A stretch of 64,000 nucleotides of DNA from positions 38,876,053-38,940,052 of the forward strand of contig NC_091147.1 in the NCBI RefSeq assembly GCF_041381155.1, read 5' to 3'. The stretch comes from Argopecten irradians. Lineage: Eukaryota; Mollusca; Bivalvia; Pectinida; Pectinidae. The position numbers and the translations under genes are program-made. The first letter of the stretch is position 1. The number at the start of each line of letters is the position of its first letter. Positions 1-12,277 of this stretch are shown one piece after another. The notes beneath the pieces are model-generated. The model searched no databases, had not been told where the DNA came from, and worked only from the letters and a program-made list of their open reading frames with translations.

Positions 1-918
1 TAGCATACCCTTCATCAGACGATCACATTGCCGAAACGATACCTCCATGTTCTCTTTCTCCTCTTTATACTTTGTGACCAATTCATCCGTGACGGCTTTT
101 TGACATTCATCTAGTTCCTCCTCGATCCTCTGGCGTAGATCTGTGATGCTCTTCAGAGCATTTTCTTGATTTTGAACTAAGGAGTGGATCTGTTCTTCAA
201 AGTCCTTCACTAACGACTTCATGGCCTCAGCACCTTTCTTCAGCATCTCGTCCATGTCTCTTAGTCGTGTCCCACTTTTTAACCTCTCTAAATATTCCTT
301 GGCTGTCATCACCACTTCCTGTTCACACTGCCTGTGGTATTTGATCATGCATACATGACACCCAAGACGTTGGTGTTTCTCGCAATACCAAAGGATTTTT
401 TCTTCGTGTTGATCACATTTGGGGACTGATTCCTCCGGTTTTGACCTGCTGATATCATACTCACTGATATCTAAGATATCACAGTCATTGTGTATGATGT
501 CATGATGTTGTTCCTTACAGTTCTCACAAAAATGGATGTTCATCATTTTACACCAGAATTTGGCTGGATTAGTCAGGATACCTTTGGTCTGGCAGGGTTT
601 ACAGTATGGTAATTCAGATGAATGTTCCTTTAGCTGGATAAGGTCCTGGATCACGACATTAGTCGGGAAATGCTCCGCCCATTTCTCCTTTGGTTCAGCA
701 TGATTGACAGGGGAGGTCGTCCTCCGACAGATTGGACAGGGAAATGATGTACCTGACACACTCTTCTCAGAAATTTCCTTGTCAATGTAAGTCCCAAGAC
801 ATTCCTGACAGAAGCTGTGTAGACAAGGTAGGGATTTGGGTTGTTGGAGTCTTTCAAGGCAGATTGGACACTCAAGTAAGTGTAGGTCAAGTTCTGGAGG
901 ACGTCCGCCTTCAGCCAT
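1..918 (-). CDS. TRIM-family RING/B-box E3 ligase, 5' part (runs off the left edge)
   Basis: The minus-strand frame from the ATG at 918-916 stays open to base 1, 306 codons without a stop, so the gene continues left of the window. The start matches the one in the intact paralogue at 10091, with no net indel between the two copies. Visible parts are a C3HC4 RING (C17, C20, C32, H34, C37, C40, C61, C64), two B-box-type zinc motifs (about residues 106-143 and 168-198) and the first part of a coiled coil. Family knowledge: such proteins transfer ubiquitin, and in molluscs form large expanded sets often linked to innate immunity. The missing 3' half should encode the NHL-like propeller. A splice acceptor (TTTTTAG on the minus strand) lies at 948-954, so the 5' UTR is split between this exon (start near 947) and an upstream non-coding exon. 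The sequence differs from the 8115-10091 copy at several residues, for example DKEISEK in place of AKEISGK. The precise orthologue is unknown. Confidence 0.85.
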   Translation of the reverse strand, partial: MAEGGRPPELDLHLLECPICLERLQQPKSLPCLHSFCQECLGTYIDKEISEKSVSGTSFPCPICRRTTSPVNHAEPKEKWAEHFPTNVVIQDLIQLKEHSSELPYCKPCQTKGILTNPAKFWCKMMNIHFCENCKEQHHDIIHNDCDILDISEYDISRSKPEESVPKCDQHEEKILWYCEKHQRLGCHVCMIKYHRQCEQEVVMTAKEYLERLKSGTRLRDMDEMLKKGAEAMKSLVKDFEEQIHSLVQNQENALKSITDLRQRIEEELDECQKAVTDELVTKYKEEKENMEVSFRQCDRLMKGML

Positions 919-947
919 TGTAGGTATTGGCAGTGTTTAAAGTGGAT

Positions 948-3165
948 CTAAAAATAAATAATCATACAAGCAATTAAATATTATGAACGTGGTAAATCCT
1001 GTTTGCTAGAAAAAGTACATTATACTCTATTCATAATAATATATTCAATTCATTCTATCATATAGCTAGTTAATTTTGTGGGTATGATGTTTTCGCGTTT
1101 TCACAGGACATTACTATGACAGCGAAAATTTGATCCACGAAATATCGAGAAATGGTTGAATAATATATATGCGAATAGGCAGATTCGTGAAAATATAAAA
1201 CATTTAAAATTTTATTTCCTCGTTTTAGTTCAAATCTCGAAAGTTTTGACCCACGAAAATAGTCGGCTATACGGTAATTTTATTTCTGTTTGCCTGGCTT
1301 GTTACTATAGATACCATCATGACTTAAGTAAAACTAACATAACAAATGCAGCTAAGACATTTTTACGTATAAACAAAAAGGGATCCAACGAACCTGAATT
1401 GATCACCTGCTATCTGGTGATCATGGTGCATACATGTACTAAATAAGTCTTATGATATAAATAGTCATTTTAGTCATTTCAAAAATATTTCCATGTTTGA
1501 CCCAGGTAACTCAAAATGTTTATCAATCTCAATTACTTGAACAAGTCTGGTAACCTTTATTTAAGTATGCTGACATTATCTTAGTATTTGGACCCCTGTG
1601 ACCTTGAATGAGAGTCATGGTCATTCATTTGATCACGTTTCGTATTTCGTAACGGTTCATCCCAGCATGCTATAGGTTCAATATCAGGTTCATAGACTCC
1701 TAGATATTGACTAGAAGTTATTTTAAGGTTTTACTTGTTTGGCCAATGTGGTCTTAAAGGAATCTTCAAGGTAATTCAAATGATCACATTAACATGGTAA
1801 CACCTAGCCCATCCCACAATATTCTATGTCCAATAGGAGGGCTCTTAGATTGTTAGTTATTGATAAGAAGTTCTGTAAAGATCTTAGCCTATATCACACT
1901 TATGACCATTAATGAAGGTCAAGGCCATTCGTTTGAAATAACGTCATAATCATAGCACCATGCAATAGATCCAAAAATACCTGGTCTTGCTATGGCCATT
2001 ACTTTCCTCGTAGTTACTGGCAAGATGATAGAATGATAGAATCTTACATGGGTCTCTCAAGTTGACAGGGATATCTCAACCATCATGAAAGATTTTTGCT
2101 AATCAACCCGAGACTTGCCGACGGTTGAGATATCCCTGTCCACCTGACTGGCCCATGTATGATTCTTTTTCTCCAATACTTTAACGAGAAATGGTAAAAA
2201 TTCAGACGAGCTGTGAGCTGTCTTTTCCCTACCCGGTAAAAGATAGAGTTATCTTTTCCCTTGCAACCGCGGGGTAACCCTGTCAAGTATGGGAGAATGC
2301 AGTATCCCCCTTCATCGTAACCTAGTGACCTTAAATAAATATCAAGGCCCTTTATTCACAAGGTGTGTTTTCCTCATCTCAGGAAGTTACAGGTCCAATA
2401 TGAAGGGTCAATTTCTACGCCTACCAGCTTTAGAATTAATTGGCATATTTCTACCTATTTGATATCGGTGACCTTGAAAGGTTATTAATTTGTTTTGAAA
2501 ATATTAGGGTTAAGGCCGTCTTCCTGATATTTGAATCACAACCACAGTTATCAATAAGCAGGAAGATAATTAAATTTGTAATTATTTTTCTCAATTTGAC
2601 ATAAAGACAGATCCATATGATCAATTCGTTAAATAAATGGAGGATCTGAAAACATCACATATGGGTTCACGTTCTGTACTTCAGATTAAATACATTTTAT
2701 ACATAATTGTTACATTAAGTGAAAAGGATATGTCGTCCTATTATACATATACGTTAAGATTTGTTATGCTCTTTGGGCGAAATGACTACATAAAAAAACA
2801 AATTTAACAACGCTTTCAAACTATCTCGTCCCCAAAACACATTTCCAAGATTTTGGAAGCAGACATTTGATTGATCCGAAGTTATATAATGGGATGTTTT
2901 CAGATCATTGACCTTGATCAAATGGAGTAATAATATCGTCTGTATTTGAATCAGATTGTATATTTTTGTCATTGTTTTTCTCTACTTTCGGTTTCTACTT
3001 CGTTAGCGTTACAGTACAGACTTGAGGATTAATTTCTCGATTGATGATGTCAATACACTATACTTAATGTTATACACAAGATAGCCCAGTGATTAAACTA
3101 TGATATCTAGTTCTTCGAATGAAAAATCATGTATACACTGTGTATATGAACCGCACAATACTCAC
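948..3165 (-). other. 5' UTR intron of the left-edge TRIM gene
   Basis: On the minus strand this stretch is bounded by GTGAGTATT at 3165 downwards (a strong donor) and TTTTTAG ending at 948. Parts of it, such as about 2500-3160, align base for base with the matching intron of the next TRIM gene (about 10640-11290). That shows the introns are homologous although this one is longer. Apart from the fold-back element listed separately I see no coding signal. Small ORFs here lack any recognisable motif. Confidence 0.55.
2037..2166. mobile_element. Fold-back (MITE-like) element
   Basis: Two arms of about 45 bp containing GACAGGGATATCTCAACC face each other around a loop of about 40 bp. No certain target duplication is visible. 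A third related end (CCCTGTCAAG) at about 2277-2286 suggests that a larger element may have been involved. Confidence 0.5.
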
Positions 3166-3330
3166 CACTCACAGTCACCAATCGGATCCCCTCGGAGAAA
3201 TTTCCGGTAATCTTCGGAAATAAAAATATATTCCGAAGGTTCACGGAAATTATTACTCCGAGATGTCGCGATTGTCACAGTCACCACAGATCACTCCCAC
3301 AGATACGGAATGTTACAAAGGGAAGTAACT
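3166..3330 (-). promoter_or_regulatory. Probable non-coding exon 1 and promoter region of the left-edge TRIM gene
   Basis: This is homologous to 11293-11345 and 28660-28717, and each copy ends at the same GTGAGT donor. This copy alone carries an extra 106 bp, flanked by the direct repeat CACAGTCACCA (3170-3180 and 3276-3286). The extra piece can fold, with CTCGGAG at 3191 facing CTCCGAG at 3256 and TTCGGAA facing TTCCGAA inside. Exon status is inferred from conservation and the donor; the transcription start is not known. Confidence 0.4.
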
Positions 3331-5578
3331 ATATATCTGAAATATGACCACAATAATTCGTCCGTGTTGTTGAAGACGAATGCAATGCATGACGAATTTT
3401 AAAAGTTGTTGCAAAAATATATTTCTTGCTTAGCTATTGCATCTATGTGTATACTGTTTGCATATATTTTAGTATAATAACTGTACTACATGAATAATTT
3501 TGTTTTATTGCGTTTTGCTAGGTTTATTGTGCGATTGGACACATTGTTTAGTGATTTTTTTTTATCATTTTCCGGATTTTCCTATAACATTGTAGGTTTG
3601 TAACATATTGGTTGAATATCTATAAAACAAGCAGGTTTGGAACAATTTCCAACTCGATTGCGGCTTAATTATTAATAGCTAAAATCAATTTACCTCTCTT
3701 TTTTTGCAAAGTTTTCTAAATATGCTATTTTCATTTTTCTTTGTTATAACATATACTATAGTGAAAATAATTGTGATCTAGGGACATATACGGTATCAGT
3801 AAACAAAAGAAATATGCAATAATTCAGAACATTTTGCCATTATGATAGGAATCCCCAATTTAAGGTATATAAAAAAAAATAATTGAGAACTAATTTTTGC
3901 AATTTGGGGCAAAAAATCATAATTTTATTTACAAATATTTGATTTATTTTTTCTGTTAAGCGCAGAAAATGGCATGTTCTGCAGAATAATTATTGATGTA
4001 CTATCATACAGGTATATTTTTACAGTTAGAAAACTACATATGTATATTTAAATTTATAAAGCATGTGCCGTAAATTATTTTCATAAATTGTCCAAATATA
4101 CTGTCTTCTGCCACCTGATGCTGTCAGCCCATTCGGCAAACCTCGGATGATTCCGGTAAAGCCCTGGAATGATGGATGTGCGTATAATTTTTCCCTTTAT
4201 TTTGTATACATGATTGGGCAATATTTTTGGGATGATGTGTGTTGTTATGATTAGAAATTCAGCCGTATGAAGAGAAACACGCTCGTCTTTTATTAATATT
4301 TTTTAGTAACACGACATTAATATGTAGAGACATATGTCATGAGGCTTCACTAAGTTTTGAAAGTGGTTGGGAAAGAAGGTTCTTAGTTCACGTAAGGTTT
4401 TGTACATAGTGATTATTTGTTCGTATAGTTAGAAAGCTTTAAAGATTCTGTGTTGGCTGTTTAGGGGTAATTATATAGTAAAAGAAACTGTATGCAAAAT
4501 CGAAATACATTATCTAATAGAATGATTTTTCTTTTCTATCGGTTTTCTATAGTAGTTCTGGGTTCATCGACTCAAGACCATTACACAAGTAATCCAGAGA
4601 ACGGCTGAACAATCAGGAGCATCCCAAATAATATATTTGTAACTGAAAAGCAAATATTGTATGAAATGGTATTTATAGTATGCGCATCAGATCAGAAGAA
4701 AGGACATTACCACAGACTAACAGGTTAAAAACATTCAATAAAAAAATAAAGGATGGCGTTTTCTTTACACGTACATTTTGATTTTCGTGGATTTCGCGAA
4801 AAACGTCAAACATCAGTATACAGTATTAGAACCATATGACAAACAAAATCACTTTGTTATAAACATAAACGTTATACATATAATGATAGGAATGGATTCG
4901 TCGTTGTAAGAGTAATCGTTATAAAACTTCGGTATGAAATCGCGAAATTTTTTCAGCGCGAAAATGAGTTGATTTACAGTAAAATCCTACAGAAGTCGCG
5001 AATTTTGACTTAATCATTAATTAGCAGTCATATTTAGTTTCTCCATTTTCTTTTATTTAATAAGGATTCGCAATTACGTGATTTTGTGGAATATCAAAAG
5101 AAGTCCGCCTATGTTTAAATGTTCAAATTGTATTCATACGCACCGAATTGGGTCACGTTCTGTACACAAGTTATTGGGAAATAAACAGATCTGCCCCAAC
5201 TCAGTTTATCGATACAGAAACAGTGGCAATTATAAGGGGAAAGAATAGAAAAACAGTAAAAACCAATCTCTCAATGGACTGATGAAGATCGCTAATTTAA
5301 TTTAATTTTTACTTTAACAATATTTCCATTAATAATACATGTTCCGGATTTCTTAATATGAAGTTTCTCTTGATTGTCTTCGAAAATGTAAATAAAAGAT
5401 AAATGACTTCATCTCTGGATGGATTTTCACATTTGACAAGACATATTCTTGCCGGAAATGAATTCAAGTTGTACCAAGCTAACCTTTGCACTTTGAATAC
5501 TTACCACCACATAGTACAATAATTGCATTTTAACACATAACTAGCCCTGCCTTTTATAAATAAGACATATGATAACGC
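3331..5578. other. AT-rich intergenic region, no gene seen
   Basis: Its first part (to about 4080) is homologous to 11340-12060 upstream of the next TRIM gene. The rest has degenerate TCGCGAAATTTT-type dispersed repeat pieces (about 4780-4990). At 5440-5578 lies a block homologous, in inverse orientation, to 38850-39010, which borders the satellite on the other side of the cluster. No supported ORF. Confidence 0.5.
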
Positions 5579-7765
5579 CATGTGACATCACATGTAGTAT
5601 TAATTAGGATGTCATAATCAATATGTGACATCACATGTAGTATTAATTAGGATGTCATAATCAATATGTGACATCACATGTAGTATTAATTAGGATGTCT
5701 TATCAATATGTGACATCACATGTAGTATTAATTAGGATGTCATAATCAATATGTGACATCACATGTAGTATTAATTAGGATGTCATAATCAATGTGACAT
5801 CACATGTAGTATTAATTAGGATGTCATAATCAATATGTGACATCACATGTAGTATTAATTAGGATGTCATAATCAATATGTGACGTCACATGTAGTATTA
5901 ATTAGGATGTCATAATCAATATGTGACATCACATGTAGTATTAATTAGGATGTCATAATCAGTATGTGACATCACACGTATTATTAATTAGGATGTCATA
6001 ATCAATATGTGACATCACACGTATTATTAATAAGGATGTCATAATCAATATGTGACATCACATGTAGTATTAATTAGGATGTCATAATCAATATGTGACA
6101 TCACGTGTAGTATTAATTAGGATGTCATAATCAATATGTGACATCACGTGTAGTATTATTTAGGATGTCATAAAGTAATATCACTTGTAGTATTAATTAG
6201 GATGTCATAAAGTAATATCACTTGTAGTATTAATTAGGATGTCGTTATCAATATGTGACATCACATGTAGTATTAATTAGGATGTCATAAAGTAATATCA
6301 CTTGTAGTATTAATTAGAATGTCGTTATCAATATGTGACATCACATGTAGTATTAATTAGGATGTCATAATCAATATGTTACAGCACATGTAGTATTAAT
6401 TAGAATGTCGTTATCAATATGTGACATCACATGTAGTATTAATTAGGATGTCAAATAATCTGACATCACAGGTAGTAATAATTAGGATATCTTAATGTGA
6501 CGTCACATGCAGTATTAATTAGGATGCCAAAATCAATATGAGACATCACGTGTAGTATTAATTAGGATGTCATAATCAATATGTGACATCACGTGTAGTA
6601 TTAATTAGGATGTCATAATCAATATGTGACATCACATGTAGTATTAATTAGGATGTCATAATCAATATGTGACATCACATGTAGTATTAATTAGGATGTC
6701 ACAATCAATATGTGACATCACATGTAGTATTAATTAGGATGTCATAATGTGACATCACGTGTAGTATTAATTAGGATGTCATTATCAATGTGTGACATCA
6801 CATGTAGAATTAATTAGGATGTCATAATGTGATATCACATGTAGTATTAATAAGGATGTCATAATCAATATGTGACATCACGTGTAGTATTAATTAGGAT
6901 GTCATAATGTGATATCACATGTAGTATTAATTAGGATGTCATAATCAATGTGACATCATGTGTAGTATTAATTAGGATGTCATAATCAATATGTGACATC
7001 ACATGTAGTATTAATTAATCAGGATGTCATAATCAATATGTGACATCACATGTGACATCACATGTAGTATAAATTAGGATGCCATAATCAATATGTGACA
7101 TCACATGTAGTATTAATTAGGATGTCATAATCAATATGTGACATCACATGTAGTATTAATTAGGATGTCATAATGTGACATCACATGTAGTATTTATTAG
7201 GATGTCATAATCAATATGTGACATCACATGTAGTATTAATTAGGATGTCATAATCAATATGTGACATCACATGTAGTATTAATTAGGATGTCATAATCAA
7301 TATGCGACATCACATGTAGTATTAATTAGGATGTCATAATCAATATGTGACATCACATGTAGTATTAATTAGGATGTCATAATCAATATGTGACATCACA
7401 TGTAGTATTAATTAGGATGTCATAATCAATATGTGACATCACATGAAGTATTAATTAGGATGTCATAATCAATATGTGACATCACATGTAGTATTAATTA
7501 GGATGTCATAATCAATATGTGACATCACATGTATTATTAATTAGGATGTCATAATCAATATGTGACATCACATGTAGTATTAATTGTGATATCATAATCA
7601 ATATGTGACATCACATGTAGTATTAATTAGAATGTCGTAATCAATAGGTGACGTCACATGAAGTATTGATTAGGATGTCATGATCAATATGTGACATCAC
7701 GTGTAGTATTGATTAGGATGTCATGATCAATATGTGACATTACGTGTAGTATTTATTTGGTATGA
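5579..7765 (+). repeat. 43-bp satellite array with TGACATCA core (about 50 units)
   Basis: The unit is about 43 bp and contains GTAGTATTAATTAGGATGTC, then ATAATCAA and TATGTGACATCACAT. Shorter units lack the ATCAATAT piece. The centre ATGTGA-CA-TCACAT is an imperfect dyad. A few units carry the full CRE-type TGACGTCA (about 5882, 6497 and 7651) or the E-box CACGTG (about 6103). The array sits between the 3' end of the TRIM gene at 8115-10091 and the promoter side of the left-edge TRIM gene. The same unit recurs at four other places in the window. Confidence 0.97.
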
Positions 7766-8114
7766 CACTTGTTTAAAGAATTGTATATGGTATATCAATT
7801 TTTCCCACTTATGAAATAAATTTCGTACTAAATACTCACGTGTGTAAGATCTATATCTAACGTGAGGTGGTGAAAAATAAGAAAGGCTTGTTATATATCA
7901 ATGAATATAACATCTTTAATTGATCTTACATAGTAACATTATATTTACATATAAAGTGGTTCTACTGTAATCCGGATATGAAACTTTAGAAATAAAAGAT
8001 GAACAGACAAGCGTCAGTAATTATTTTTTTGGAGATGATGTTTAATACATTCTTTTCCTTGTTTGTTGTTTATTGCATTGTGATTTATAGTAATGTATCA
8101 CAGTTTCCATTAAT
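7766..8114. other. 3' flank of the intact TRIM gene
   Basis: No gene lies here. On the minus strand an AATAAA lies at 8074-8069, about 40 bp past the stop codon, and is a plausible poly(A) signal. The block is homologous to 31900-32350 (the 3' flank of the mirrored TRIM gene) and to 12590-12929 (the 3' flank of the remnant), but clearly diverged. That contrasts with the near-identity inside the palindrome arms. Confidence 0.5.
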
Positions 8115-10091
8115 TTAGTACAGTTGAAATATACGAATGGAGTTACGATCATCCGCAGTACTACATTCGTTGGAAACCACAAACTTTTCACCATTTACAG
8201 CTATTGCACTTGGTTTTTCTATTCCATGTGTAGATGTCAACAGTACCCGGACACGTGTCCCGTCCCCAGACATTTGTACGACGTTTTGTGAATAAAAACC
8301 ACACACGTAAATGTTTCCCTCACTGTCTATGTCTATTCCATTAGAACCTCTAACGACACCAACCTTCATCACGTCCGTGCGTCGTTTGTCTGGCGACAGT
8401 CTGGACACGGCGACTTGTCCGTTTTTGTTGCTAAAAGTACTGACGAGTATATCATCTGTCTCAGTATCATGTGCCAGGTTCCAGCATATTTTGTCATATT
8501 TGTGTAACATGTCAGTGTCTCCGTCCTGTGTTAGACTGTACACTTCTCCATCAGAGCCACTCACTACAAACTTCCCGTCTGTATGTGTGATACCACGTAA
8601 TTCTTTGTCTATGTTGATGACAGATGACAGGGATAGTTTTTTGTCCTCCACTTTTACCACATGTACACCTTTACCTCGGACAGCGACTGCCACAGTAGTG
8701 TTGTTCACCAAACACATATCACAAGGATCTCCAGGAACGGTCAACTGATCCAGGTACTGTCCTTCGTCTGTAAACAGTTTCAGTCTCTTGTTTCTCCAGT
8801 CACTAACTACTATGTTGTTATCTGGAAGGTACACAATTCCACATATCCTAAGAGTCGATTTATCAGCTGGAATACGTACGTTGAACTTCCTTATCTCCTT
8901 CGCTTGGCGTTCTGACAGCGGTTGTGGAAGGAACCCAGGATCAACAGGAAAACGTCGCCGCAGTTTCTCAATCACAATCTTCCCCAACATCTGATCACCT
9001 TGAGTGCCAGGTTTAGGAACCTGATGCTGAATACAGACGGATGTATAGGGCTCCCTCATGTCTTTGATCAGGTCCTGACATGACTCGATCTCGGCCTGTC
9101 CCCTCTGATACATCATTATAACCTCCATGGGGTTGTTTTCCTCTACAGCTTTGACGGAGGACTTCATAGTATTTTGCATACCCTTCATCAGACGATCACA
9201 TTGCCGTAACCACACCTCGATGTTCTCTTTCTCATCCTTATACTTTGTGACCAAATCATCCGTGACGGCTTTCTGACATTCATCTAGTTCTTCCTCGATC
9301 CTCTGGCGTAGATCTGTGATGCTCTTCAGAGCATTTTCTTGATTTTGAACTAAGGTATGGATCTGTTCTTCAAAGTCCTTCACTAACGACTTCATGGCTT
9401 CAGCACCTTTCTTCAGCATCTCTTTCATGTCTCTTAGTCGTGTCCCACTTTTTAACCTCTCTAAATATTCCTTGGCTGTCATCACCACTTCCTGTTCACA
9501 CTGCCTGTGGTATTTGATCATGCATACATGGCACCCAAGACGTTGGTGCTTTTCACAATACCAAAGGATTTTTTCTTCATGTTGATCACATTTCGAAAGA
9601 GATTCCTCCGGTTTTGACCTGCTGATATCATACTCACTGATATCTAAGATATCACAGTCATTGTGTATGATGTCATGATGTTGTTCCTTACAGTTCTCAC
9701 AAAAATGAGCGTTCATCATTTTACACCAAAATTTGGCTGGATTAGTCGGGTTACCTTTGGTTTGGCAAGGTTTGCAGTATGGTAATTCAGATGAACGTTC
9801 CTTTAGCTGGATCAAGTCCTGGATTACGACATTAGTCGGGAACTGTTCCGCCCATTTCTCCTTTGGATCAGCTTGATTGACAGGGGAGGTCGTCCTCCGA
9901 CAGATTGGACAGGGAAATGATGTATCTGACATCCTCTTCCCAGATATTTCCTTGGCGATGTAAGTCCCAAGACATTCCTGACAGAAGCTGTGTAGACAAG
10001 GTAGGGACTTGGGTTGTTGGAGTCTATCAAGGCAGATTGGACACTCAAGTAAATGTAGGTCGAGTTCTGGAGGACGTCCGCCTTCAGCCAT
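8115..10091 (-). CDS. Intact TRIM protein, RING-B-box-coiled coil-NHL-like propeller, 658 aa
   Basis: A single uninterrupted coding exon. Domains in order: C3HC4 RING (C17, C20, C32, H34, C37, C40, C61, C64); zinc-binding B-box-like motif 106-143 (C106, C109, C123, C131, C134, H138/H139, H143); second B-box about 168-198 (C168, H171, C179, H182, C187, C190, H195); coiled coil about 205-335; then about 270 residues with repeated blades of the type NNIVVSD, GGVYSLTQDG and GNIYVCG, an NHL-like beta-propeller. This is the layout of the TRIM2/TRIM3/TRIM56-like proteins. Family role: RING-dependent ubiquitin ligase, with the propeller binding protein or RNA partners; the target here is unknown. The minus-strand acceptor TTTTTAG ends at 10121, so the exon starts at 10120 with 29 bases of 5' UTR. 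The first 156-163 codons lie in the palindrome arm and are almost identical to the gene at 29918; the rest is diverged. It is the only full-length undamaged TRIM gene here. Confidence 0.92.
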   Translation of the reverse strand: MAEGGRPPELDLHLLECPICLDRLQQPKSLPCLHSFCQECLGTYIAKEISGKRMSDTSFPCPICRRTTSPVNQADPKEKWAEQFPTNVVIQDLIQLKERSSELPYCKPCQTKGNPTNPAKFWCKMMNAHFCENCKEQHHDIIHNDCDILDISEYDISRSKPEESLSKCDQHEEKILWYCEKHQRLGCHVCMIKYHRQCEQEVVMTAKEYLERLKSGTRLRDMKEMLKKGAEAMKSLVKDFEEQIHTLVQNQENALKSITDLRQRIEEELDECQKAVTDDLVTKYKDEKENIEVWLRQCDRLMKGMQNTMKSSVKAVEENNPMEVIMMYQRGQAEIESCQDLIKDMREPYTSVCIQHQVPKPGTQGDQMLGKIVIEKLRRRFPVDPGFLPQPLSERQAKEIRKFNVRIPADKSTLRICGIVYLPDNNIVVSDWRNKRLKLFTDEGQYLDQLTVPGDPCDMCLVNNTTVAVAVRGKGVHVVKVEDKKLSLSSVINIDKELRGITHTDGKFVVSGSDGEVYSLTQDGDTDMLHKYDKICWNLAHDTETDDILVSTFSNKNGQVAVSRLSPDKRRTDVMKVGVVRGSNGIDIDSEGNIYVCGFYSQNVVQMSGDGTRVRVLLTSTHGIEKPSAIAVNGEKFVVSNECSTADDRNSIRIFQLY

Positions 10092-10120
10092 TGGAGTTAT
10101 CGGTAGTGATCAAGGTCGAT

Positions 10121-11292
10121 CTAAAAATTAATCATCATAAAGGTAATTAAATGTAATGAATTTGGTATCATGTTTGCTAAAAAAGAAAAAGTGCATTATA
10201 CTATATTTGTATACATGTATATATTTAATTCATTCTATCATATAGCCAGTTAATTTCGAGGGTATGATGTTTTTACCATTTCACAGGACATTCATATGAC
10301 TGCAAAAAGTATGCAAACAATTGTAGATTTGAGTTCTGCAAGTCCACATGATTCAGTACATATTTCTGTCACCAAATAACCATTTCATTATGTTTACTGA
10401 AATCTACAATTTTTTTTTTTGCATATTTTACCAAAATTTACAAACAACACAAGTTTCACAACATTGTAAGAGTCAACAAGTAATATCTAAGGTTAGGACA
10501 GGTGCATACATAGACTCTTTTTAGTAACAAGTTATGTCCAACTACACCTAAGAAGTGATATATAGGCATACAAAAAATCACACGTTTACACGGGGTCTTA
10601 AACTTTAAGTAAAACTAATATAACAAATTCAGCTAAGACTTGATATATGAATCACAACTACAGTTATTAATAAGCAGGAAGATAATTAAATTTGTAAATA
10701 TTTTTCTCAATTTGACATAAAGACAGATCCATATGATCAATTCGTTAAATAAATGGAGGATCTGAAGACATCACATACAAATGTATGGGTTCACGTTCTG
10801 TACTTCAGATTAAATGCATTTTATACATAATTGTTACATTAAGTGAAAATGACATGTCGTCCCATTATACATATTACGTTAAGATTTGTTATGCTCTTTG
10901 GGCGAAATGACTACATGAAAAAAACAAATTTAACAACGCTTTCATACTATTTCGTCCCATGAAATACATTTCCAAGATTTTGGAAGCAGACATTTGATTG
11001 ACCCGTAGTTATATAATGGGATGTTTTCAGATCATTGACCTTTATCCATTGGAGTAATGATATCGTCTGTATTTGAATCAGATTGTATATTTTTGTCATT
11101 GTTTTTCTCTACTTTCGGTTTCTACTTCGTTAGCGTTACAGTACAGACTTGAGGATTAATTTGTCGATTAATGATGTCAATACACTATACTTAATGTTAT
11201 ACACAAGATAGCCCAGTGATTAAACTATGATATCTAGTTCTTCGAATGAAAAATCCTGAATACACTGTGTACATGAACCGCACAATACTCAC
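10121..11292 (-). other. 5' UTR intron of the intact TRIM gene
   Basis: Donor GTGAGTATT begins at 11292 on the minus strand and acceptor TTTTTAG ends at 10121. The mirrored copy (28718-29888) has the same sites. Nothing coding is seen. Confidence 0.5.
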
Positions 11293-11345
11293 CACTCACA
11301 GTCACCACAGATCACTCCCATAGATACGGAACGTTACAAAGGGAA
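11293..11345 (-). promoter_or_regulatory. Probable non-coding exon 1 of the intact TRIM gene
   Basis: This is a conserved block ending at the GTGAGT donor, shared with 3166-3330 and 28660-28717. It lacks the 106-bp hairpin piece seen in the first copy. The start of transcription is not determinable here. Confidence 0.4.
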
Positions 11346-12065
11346 GTAACTATAGATCTAAAATATGATCACAATAATTCTTCCGTGTTGTTGTAGACGA
11401 ATGCATTGCATGATGAATTTTTAAAGTTGTTGAAAAATATTTTCTTGCTTAGCTATTGCATCTATGTGTATACTGTTTGCATATGTTTTAAAATAATAAC
11501 TGTACTACATGAATAATTTTGTTTTAATGCATTTTGCGAGGTTTATTGTACGATAGAACAAATTGTTGAGTGATTTTTTTCATCATTTTCCGGATTTTCC
11601 TATAACATTGTAGGTTTGTAACATATTGGTGGAATATCTCGAAAACGAGCAGGTCTGGAACACTTTCTAATTCGATTGCGGCTTAATTTTAAATAGCTTA
11701 AATCAATTTAACTTTTTTCTGCAAAATTTTGAAAATATGTAATTTTTATTTTTGTTTGGTATAACATATACAATTATATAGTGAAAATAATTTTGGTCTG
11801 AGGACATATATAACGTATCAATAAACACAAGAACAATGCAATAATTTAGATTGTTTTGCCATTGTGATAGAAATCCCCATTTTCAGGTATATTTAAGAAA
11901 AAGAATTTCCTTTTTTAGGCCAAAAATCATAATGTTTTGCAAATTTTTGTGGTATTTTTTTCTGTTCAGCGCATAAAATGGAATGTTCTGCAGAATAATC
12001 ATAAATACAAATATATTTTTACAGTTAAATAACTATATTTAGATTTATAGTATGTGCCGTGAATA
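11346..12065. other. Upstream flank of the intact TRIM gene, no gene seen
   Basis: AT-rich sequence homologous to about 3331-4080, and mirrored at about 27946-28655. It lies between the candidate exon 1 and a short 43-bp satellite block, so it is the likely promoter-proximal region. No ORF or RNA gene is seen. Confidence 0.4.
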
Positions 12066-12250
12066 AAACATCACATGTAGAATGTTATAATCAATGTGTG
12101 ACATCACGTGGAGTATTAATTAGGATGTCATAATCAATATGTGACATCACATGTAGTATTAATTAGGATGTCATAATCAATATGTGACATCACATGTAGT
12201 ATTAATTAGGATGTCATAAAGTGACATCACGTGTAGCATTAATTAGGATT
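12066..12250 (+). repeat. Short 43-bp satellite block (about 4 units)
   Basis: Same unit and same orientation relative to the TRIM gene as the big array at 5579-7765. It lies upstream of the TRIM gene at 8115-10091. One unit has the CACGTG variant (about 12106). Confidence 0.9.
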
Positions 12251-12277
12251 TGGTATTATGCAATTGTGTTGGTAGCC

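Noticed and set aside
5579-7765. CRISPR-like look of the 43-bp array
   Set aside because: Units abut directly with no unique spacers, and the context is a eukaryotic genome with introns.
8311-10150. Several plus-strand ORFs opposite the TRIM gene (and their mirror copies)
   Set aside because: Antisense shadows of the TRIM coding exon; they appear wherever the exon is copied.
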